Position numbers and translations under genes: made by a program
Assembly: GCF_002002735.1 (NCBI RefSeq)
Contig: NZ_MUNY01000061.1
Span: forward strand, 123,595 to 187,594
Direction: 5' to 3'
DNA length: 64,000 nucleotides
From: Algoriphagus sp. A40
Lineage (GTDB): Bacteria > Bacteroidota > Bacteroidia > Cytophagales > Cyclobacteriaceae
Part shown: positions 60,566 to 64,000 of the stretch, in pieces
How positions within the stretch are numbered: the stretch's first letter is position 1
Layout of the letters: each line of letters starts with the position of its first letter
The notes under the pieces: model-generated
Databases searched by the model: none
Seen by the model: only the letters and a program-made list of their open reading frames with translations
What the model was told of the DNA's origin: nothing

Positions 60566-61174
60566 ATGGTACACACCAATAAAAAGAAAATAAGAGGATG
60601 GACAAGGAGAATAGGACACGTGGATTCTTGGTTCTATACTTACAAAACACCTGACATTAAATCATTTCATAGCCGTGGAGAAGATTACGTTAAAGTAAGA
60701 ATTGATCCATGGAATAGACTATGTGAGAGGGTTCCTCCAAATTGGTACTTCAGACTTATAATTCAAAGACTGATTGACATTCATGATCATTGGAAAAAAA
60801 GTTATGATGTTTTAAAACAACCATTTGATCTACAGATTTGGCTGAATGATCCAAATACAATAAGAAGTCAAGTGGTGTGTGCAAATGTTGAGACAACAGG
60901 AATAAAGAGGGACAACTATTATCGACAAAGTAAAGACAACATAGAGTTTCCGACTCTTAAATGGAAATCAAAAACATATGACCTTTCAAGATTTGAGTGG
61001 ACACTGTTTGATGATGAAGATCTTCGATTTAAAAATATTGAGGGACTTAGTGAGGAGGAAATTGAAGAATTAGAGAAATTAGGATTCAAGACTGAAGAAA
61101 CAGTAATAAATGGACAACCTGAGACGATGTATGCAAGAAAGGTGGGACATGTTTGGATCGGACGCGAGAAATGA
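60566..61174 (+). CDS. Orphan protein of the AT-rich island
   Basis: A 202-residue protein (start at 60566, MVHTNKKK; the frame opens upstream at 60524). I recognise no family. The chain is rich in Trp and charged residues (WTRRIGHVDSWFYTYKT; DLQIWLNDPNTIRSQVV) with an acidic coil near the end (LSEEEIEELEKLGFKTE). There is no signal or membrane helix, so it is cytoplasmic. Codons and base content are far more AT-rich than the neighbours, and inverted repeats lie on both sides, which suggests acquisition. Confidence 0.6.
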   Translation: MVHTNKKKIRGWTRRIGHVDSWFYTYKTPDIKSFHSRGEDYVKVRIDPWNRLCERVPPNWYFRLIIQRLIDIHDHWKKSYDVLKQPFDLQIWLNDPNTIRSQVVCANVETTGIKRDNYYRQSKDNIEFPTLKWKSKTYDLSRFEWTLFDDEDLRFKNIEGLSEEEIEELEKLGFKTEETVINGQPETMYARKVGHVWIGREK

Positions 61175-61183
61175 AAACTGCTG

Positions 61184-61308
61184 CCAACAATGGCTATAAA
61201 ACATATGCTATATCGTAGGTTATTAAAGTGTGTGCAAGTAAATTTCGCTAGCAACGTGGGACAAAGATGTGGATATTTTCACGCATACGTTTTATAGCCG
61301 AGCGTTGG
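61184..61308. repeat. Long imperfect inverted repeat between the two orphan genes
   Basis: Left arm GCCAACAATGG-CTATAAAACATATGC (61184-61208) and right arm GCATACGTTTTATAGCC-GAGCGTTGGC (61283-61308) pair over about 25 bases with a few mismatches, around a 74-base interior. The gene before ends at 61174, the gene after begins at 61332. It has the shape of a recombination or cassette boundary site. Confidence 0.6.
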
Positions 61309-61331
61309 CGGTAATTATAAAAAGAAGCACA

Positions 61332-62000
61332 ATGAAGAAACAAGATTTATTAATAAGAATTGACCATTTGATAAAACAGGGCAATGCTGTTCTTGCAACA
61401 AAGCAACGCAGTGATTTTAGTGGAAATTATGTTAACATGGGTCTGCAAATTGGATTTCGTGCCGCATCATTGTCATTTATCAGAAATCTTTATAGCGAAA
61501 CTCATCCATTCTTTAAAACTTTTGATGAAAGGGTAAAAGGCCAAGCATATCATGAAGCAGAAAATGGAGTTAATATTTTGAAATCGATAAGGGATGAAGT
61601 TGAAAATGATTGGTTAATCTCAATTAAAGAAATGGTATCGGCAGAGATTTTTACCGACTTCCTTGATATGAGCAAATACTTGTTAGACCAAAACTACAAA
61701 GACCCCGCAGCTGTGATGTTAGGTTCTGTGTTAGAAGAACACTTACGTCAATTGTGTAAAAAGAATTCTGTTGACATTGATTTCCTAAATAAGTCAGGAG
61801 ATTACGTTCCAAAGAAAGCGGACAGCCTTAATTCTGATTTGGTAAAAGCTGGTGTATATGGAGTACTAGAACAAAAGAATGTTACTGCATGGCTTGACTT
61901 AAGAAATAGAGCTGCGCACGGAAAATATGGAGAATATTCTAAAGAGCAGGTTGACCTTATGTATCAAGGTGTTTTGAATTTTATAATGACAAATAAATAA
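61332..62000 (+). CDS. HEPN-like orphan protein of the AT-rich island
   Basis: A 222-residue all-helical protein (start at 61332, MKKQDLL). The C-terminal part has the HEPN RNase signature R-x4-H in LRNRAAHGKYGEYS (Arg191, His196), with SVLEEHLRQLCKK before it, resembling DUF4145/abortive-infection-type HEPN domains. HEPN proteins are often metal-independent RNases in toxin or defence systems; this is suggestive only. It is AT-rich like its neighbour and lies between the inverted repeat at 61184 and the intron-like remnant at 62007. Confidence 0.6.
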   Translation: MKKQDLLIRIDHLIKQGNAVLATKQRSDFSGNYVNMGLQIGFRAASLSFIRNLYSETHPFFKTFDERVKGQAYHEAENGVNILKSIRDEVENDWLISIKEMVSAEIFTDFLDMSKYLLDQNYKDPAAVMLGSVLEEHLRQLCKKNSVDIDFLNKSGDYVPKKADSLNSDLVKAGVYGVLEQKNVTAWLDLRNRAAHGKYGEYSKEQVDLMYQGVLNFIMTNK

Positions 62001-62006
62001 GAACAA

Positions 62007-62118
62007 AACGCCAATCGAGTAGACGGCCTCGCCAACCGTTAAGTTGACGAGGTGCGCTTCTCACACCACCGTAAGAACGGGTCTCGTATACGGCGGTTCA
62101 CCCCGCTAGGCGTTGACT
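62007..62118 (-). other. Probable group II intron remnant, short
   Basis: On the minus strand the pattern GCCGTATACGAGACCCGTT and ACGGTGGTGTGAGAAGCGC, then GGCGAGGCCGTCTACTCGATT minus its last base, resembles the sequence before the intron-encoded protein in bacterial group II introns. No reverse-transcriptase frame is present. The piece lies between AACGCC (62007-62012) and GGCGTT (62109-62114), which are inverted copies. Match is from memory of the family, not from alignment. Confidence 0.4.
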
Positions 62119-62193
62119 ACTTCTTTCTTCGCTGGTTTTCAAATTGACGTTGTCCTAGTTGAGATTGCCTTCCCTGCATCCTGGCCCAAGGTT

Positions 62194-62224
62194 AAAATGA
62201 TTCGCCGCGGCGAATCATTTTTAT
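62194..62224. terminator. Perfect palindrome, likely bidirectional terminator
   Basis: A 28-base perfect palindrome AAAATGATTCGCCG / CGGCGAATCATTTT (62194-62221), A-rich on one side and T-rich on the other, in the region between the island and the esterase gene. The rest of the 353-base gap 62001-62353 has no gene. Confidence 0.6.
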
Positions 62225-62353
62225 ACACCTTGTCCTACCTTTTTATTTTTTGAATTTGTAATTCAATCAATACACCTTGCGTTTGGACTATCCCTTGAAA
62301 CTTCAGCCGATTGCCTATATTCAGTATCTCTTGAAAGGTACGAACACCCCGCC

Positions 62354-63190
62354 ATGACCAATACAAAACACCTCTTCCTCCTCTTCATTTTCCTTGTTAT
62401 GGGAACCACTCAGAAAGATCCACGAACCGAATTTTTTCCAAGACTTGAAGAGAAACCCAAGGAAATTCCAGCCAAAGAAAACCTTTGGGTTTTCATTCTT
62501 GCAGGGCAATCCAATATGGCAGGGCGTGGAAAAGTAGAGCCCATGGACACGATCCCTGACCCAAGGATTTTGACCATCAACAAGACCGGAGAAGTGATCC
62601 TGGCCAAAGAACCGCTCCACTTCTATGAACCTATGCTGACGGGATTGGACTGTGGCCTTTCGTTTGGAAAAGAATTACTGAAGCACATTCCAGACAGCAT
62701 TTCCATTTTGTTGATTCCCACAGCCGTTGGGGGAAGTGCGATCAATCAATGGATTACCGATGAAACCTTCCGAAATGTTCCTCTACTCTCCAATTTCAGG
62801 GAAAAAGCAGCACTTGGGCAACAGTATGGAACCGTCAAGGCCATCCTTTGGCATCAGGGAGAAAGTGATGCAGCCACATCGGAAACCATTGAAATCTATG
62901 ATAAACAACTGGCAGTTTTATTCGAAAAGTTTAGGACTGAAGTTGGGAATCCCACACTACCCATTTCAATGGGCCGATTAGGTTCTTATTCAAAGACAGA
63001 CGAACCCTGGCAAGCGATAAATTCCAAAATGGAAGCATATCAAAAAACGGATCCCTATGCTAATTTGATCAAGACGAAGGATCTGAACCATAAGGGTGAT
63101 TCAATTCATTTTGACGCGGAAGGACAGCGGGAAATGGGAAAAAGGCATGCCAAAGCATTAATCCAAAGACGCAAAGTCCTCAACGAGTAA
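62354..63190 (+). CDS. Sialate O-acetylesterase-like SGNH hydrolase
   Basis: A 278-residue protein with a short hydrophobic start (HLFLLFIFLVMGTTQ), possibly an export signal. The SGNH block I is ILAGQSNMAGRGKVE with the nucleophile Ser in G-Q-S-N. Block III is ILWHQGESDA. The C-terminal DSIHFDAEGQREMG holds the catalytic Asp and His. This matches the carbohydrate esterase family (SASA/DUF303), which removes acetyl groups from sugars. No glycan operon is adjacent, and it stands alone. Confidence 0.88.
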   Translation: MTNTKHLFLLFIFLVMGTTQKDPRTEFFPRLEEKPKEIPAKENLWVFILAGQSNMAGRGKVEPMDTIPDPRILTINKTGEVILAKEPLHFYEPMLTGLDCGLSFGKELLKHIPDSISILLIPTAVGGSAINQWITDETFRNVPLLSNFREKAALGQQYGTVKAILWHQGESDAATSETIEIYDKQLAVLFEKFRTEVGNPTLPISMGRLGSYSKTDEPWQAINSKMEAYQKTDPYANLIKTKDLNHKGDSIHFDAEGQREMGKRHAKALIQRRKVLNE

Positions 63191-63228
63191 AATACCTCGC
63201 CTGAATTCTCAGACAAATCCAGCATAGA

Positions 63229-63270
63229 AAAAGAAAGACCTTATTGAAACCAGGTTCCAATAAGGTCTTT
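63229..63270 (-). terminator. Terminator of the lipoprotein gene at 63327
   Basis: Arms AAAGACCTTATTG (63234-63246) and CAATAAGGTCTTT (63258-63270). The minus strand then carries TTCTTTTTC. It lies 56 bases beyond the stop codon and may also serve the convergent esterase gene. Confidence 0.75.
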
Positions 63271-63326
63271 AAATTCCCTTCTTTAGTATCCAATTTTTGA
63301 GGCTTCAACCCTCAGTCGATAGAACT

Positions 63327-63875
63327 TCAGAATTTCAAGTGACCTCTGTAAGGATAGTTAGCCTCCTCAATGTCATCCTTCATATCCAATCGACCAGAGA
63401 CACCAGTGAATACTCCATCACCGCTACCCTTCACAATAGGATGCTGGCAACGGCCGAAGATCTCCAGTCCCAAATAAGAACCGTCTTCGGCACATCCCTC
63501 ATACTTCGCAGTAAATACGTAAGTCGTCCTAAACGTACCAAATTCCCCCTTGTAAGTACCAACGAAGAGCTCACTTCCTTTCTCATAGTAAGCCCCGCTT
63601 GAATTGCATTTGAATTCTTCAACAAATACAAATAAACACCCCTCGAGGTCTCCTGTCATACTGACTGCAAAAGTGGCGCCTTGGCTTCCGGAACCGCAAT
63701 CATCTGCTGCATCAAAATATCCAATTCCGTCGACTTGGGTCGCTCCATTTACCTTCTTCGATGAAGATGACAATCTATCCTCTGCAAAATCAGCAGACGC
63801 AGGGAATTCAGTGCCACAGCCAAACATGAGTAGGCCACAGCATAAGACCAGGTAAGCAAAAATTTTGTTTTTCAT
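63327..63875 (-). CDS. Lipoprotein of unknown function
   Basis: A 182-residue protein with a lipobox (LLMFGC followed by GTEFP). The mature part has several Cys (DDCGSGS, LEGCLFV, FKCNSSG, YEGCAED, FGRCQHP), which suggests disulfides outside the cytoplasm. The end FTGVSGRLDMKDDIEE resembles the allene-oxide-cyclase-like barrel G-x-x-G-F/V-x-G-x-x-G pattern, but no family is certain. It is a single gene with a terminator; the window ends 125 bases upstream of its start with no further gene. Confidence 0.7.
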   Translation of the reverse strand: MKNKIFAYLVLCCGLLMFGCGTEFPASADFAEDRLSSSSKKVNGATQVDGIGYFDAADDCGSGSQGATFAVSMTGDLEGCLFVFVEEFKCNSSGAYYEKGSELFVGTYKGEFGTFRTTYVFTAKYEGCAEDGSYLGLEIFGRCQHPIVKGSGDGVFTGVSGRLDMKDDIEEANYPYRGHLKF

Positions 63876-64000
63876 GAGTAATAATTGGTTGAAAGTGAAT
63901 AATAAAAACTATTAAAAACCTGTAAGCACCTTCAGGATTCGGAAAATACTTAAAGGATAATCTTCAATTTGACAAAAGCCAATAATTAAGAAGTTTAACC

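Overview
The window is chromosomal DNA from a Bacteroidota bacterium, most likely an aerobic member of the Cytophagales (Algoriphagus/Cyclobacteriaceae-like). The grounds are the gene families (DUF5777, DUF3078 and PmoA-like DUF6807 proteins, a glycine-lipid acyltransferase pair, the ThuA and Gfo/Idh/MocA sugar cluster), lipoproteins with short lipoboxes, and promoters of the Bacteroidota type (TTG, about 19-20 bases, TAnnTTTG). The genus is inferred; no rRNA gene is present to confirm it.

Layout. 1-6 kb: the 5' part of an SDR-type epimerase gene, then an operon for periplasmic sugar derivatives (DUF6807 protein, Tat-exported Gfo/Idh/MocA oxidoreductase, lipoprotein Gfo/Idh/MocA oxidoreductase) divergent from a ThuA-domain gene. 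6-11 kb: an FAD amine-oxidase-like enzyme, a class C serine hydrolase and a cyclopropane-fatty-acid-synthase-like methyltransferase, separated by two clusters of REP-like palindromes. 11-15 kb: a ferritin-like/VIT1 iron transporter with a two-helix pore protein, then a Rieske/DUF5777/YceI operon. 15-23 kb: an inorganic-carbon uptake operon (small secreted protein, dabA, dabB, SulP transporter, porin). 24-28 kb: an adhesin-like lipoprotein, a monooxygenase-fold protein, a thioesterase and the NAD salvage pair pncA-pncB. 28-34 kb: an ECF sigma factor, an anti-sigma-like TPR protein and an acidic lipoprotein, facing a membrane-anchored TPR-CHAT protein and a lipoprotein with a 13-residue aspartate tract. 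34-47 kb: mostly housekeeping genes (EamA permease, peroxiredoxin, LolD-like ATPase, sucC, tRNA-Arg, ppk1, gyrB, glsA-glsB). A small acyl-carrier-protein-like gene lacking the phosphopantetheine serine lies just after the tRNA-Arg. 47-56 kb: an rRNA methyltransferase-like protein, a class III aminotransferase, a penicillin acylase, DinB, msrB, an acyltransferase/patatin/metallo-hydrolase operon and accA.

56.3-57.7 kb holds the most unusual structure. Two intact tRNA-Asp genes sit in an array of tRNA-Asp-derived pseudogenes. Most of these carry one small palindromic element inserted in opposite orientations in the anticodon arm and the T arm, and most are followed by their own Rho-independent terminator. 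The last part of the array is a 219-bp tandem repeat. 57.8-60.5 kb: an amino-sugar-6-phosphate isomerase and an M20 amidohydrolase. 60.5-62.1 kb: an AT-rich, cassette-like insertion of two orphan genes (one with a HEPN-type R-x4-H motif) separated and bordered by long imperfect inverted repeats, with a probable group II intron remnant. 62.3-64 kb: an SGNH/sialate-esterase-like protein and a lipoprotein.

Genes that plausibly work together are the DAB operon (bicarbonate/CO2 accumulation), glsA with glsB (glycine or ornithine lipids), pncB with pncA (nicotinate salvage), the sugar-oxidoreductase cluster, and possibly the sigma/CHAT locus as a regulated envelope system.
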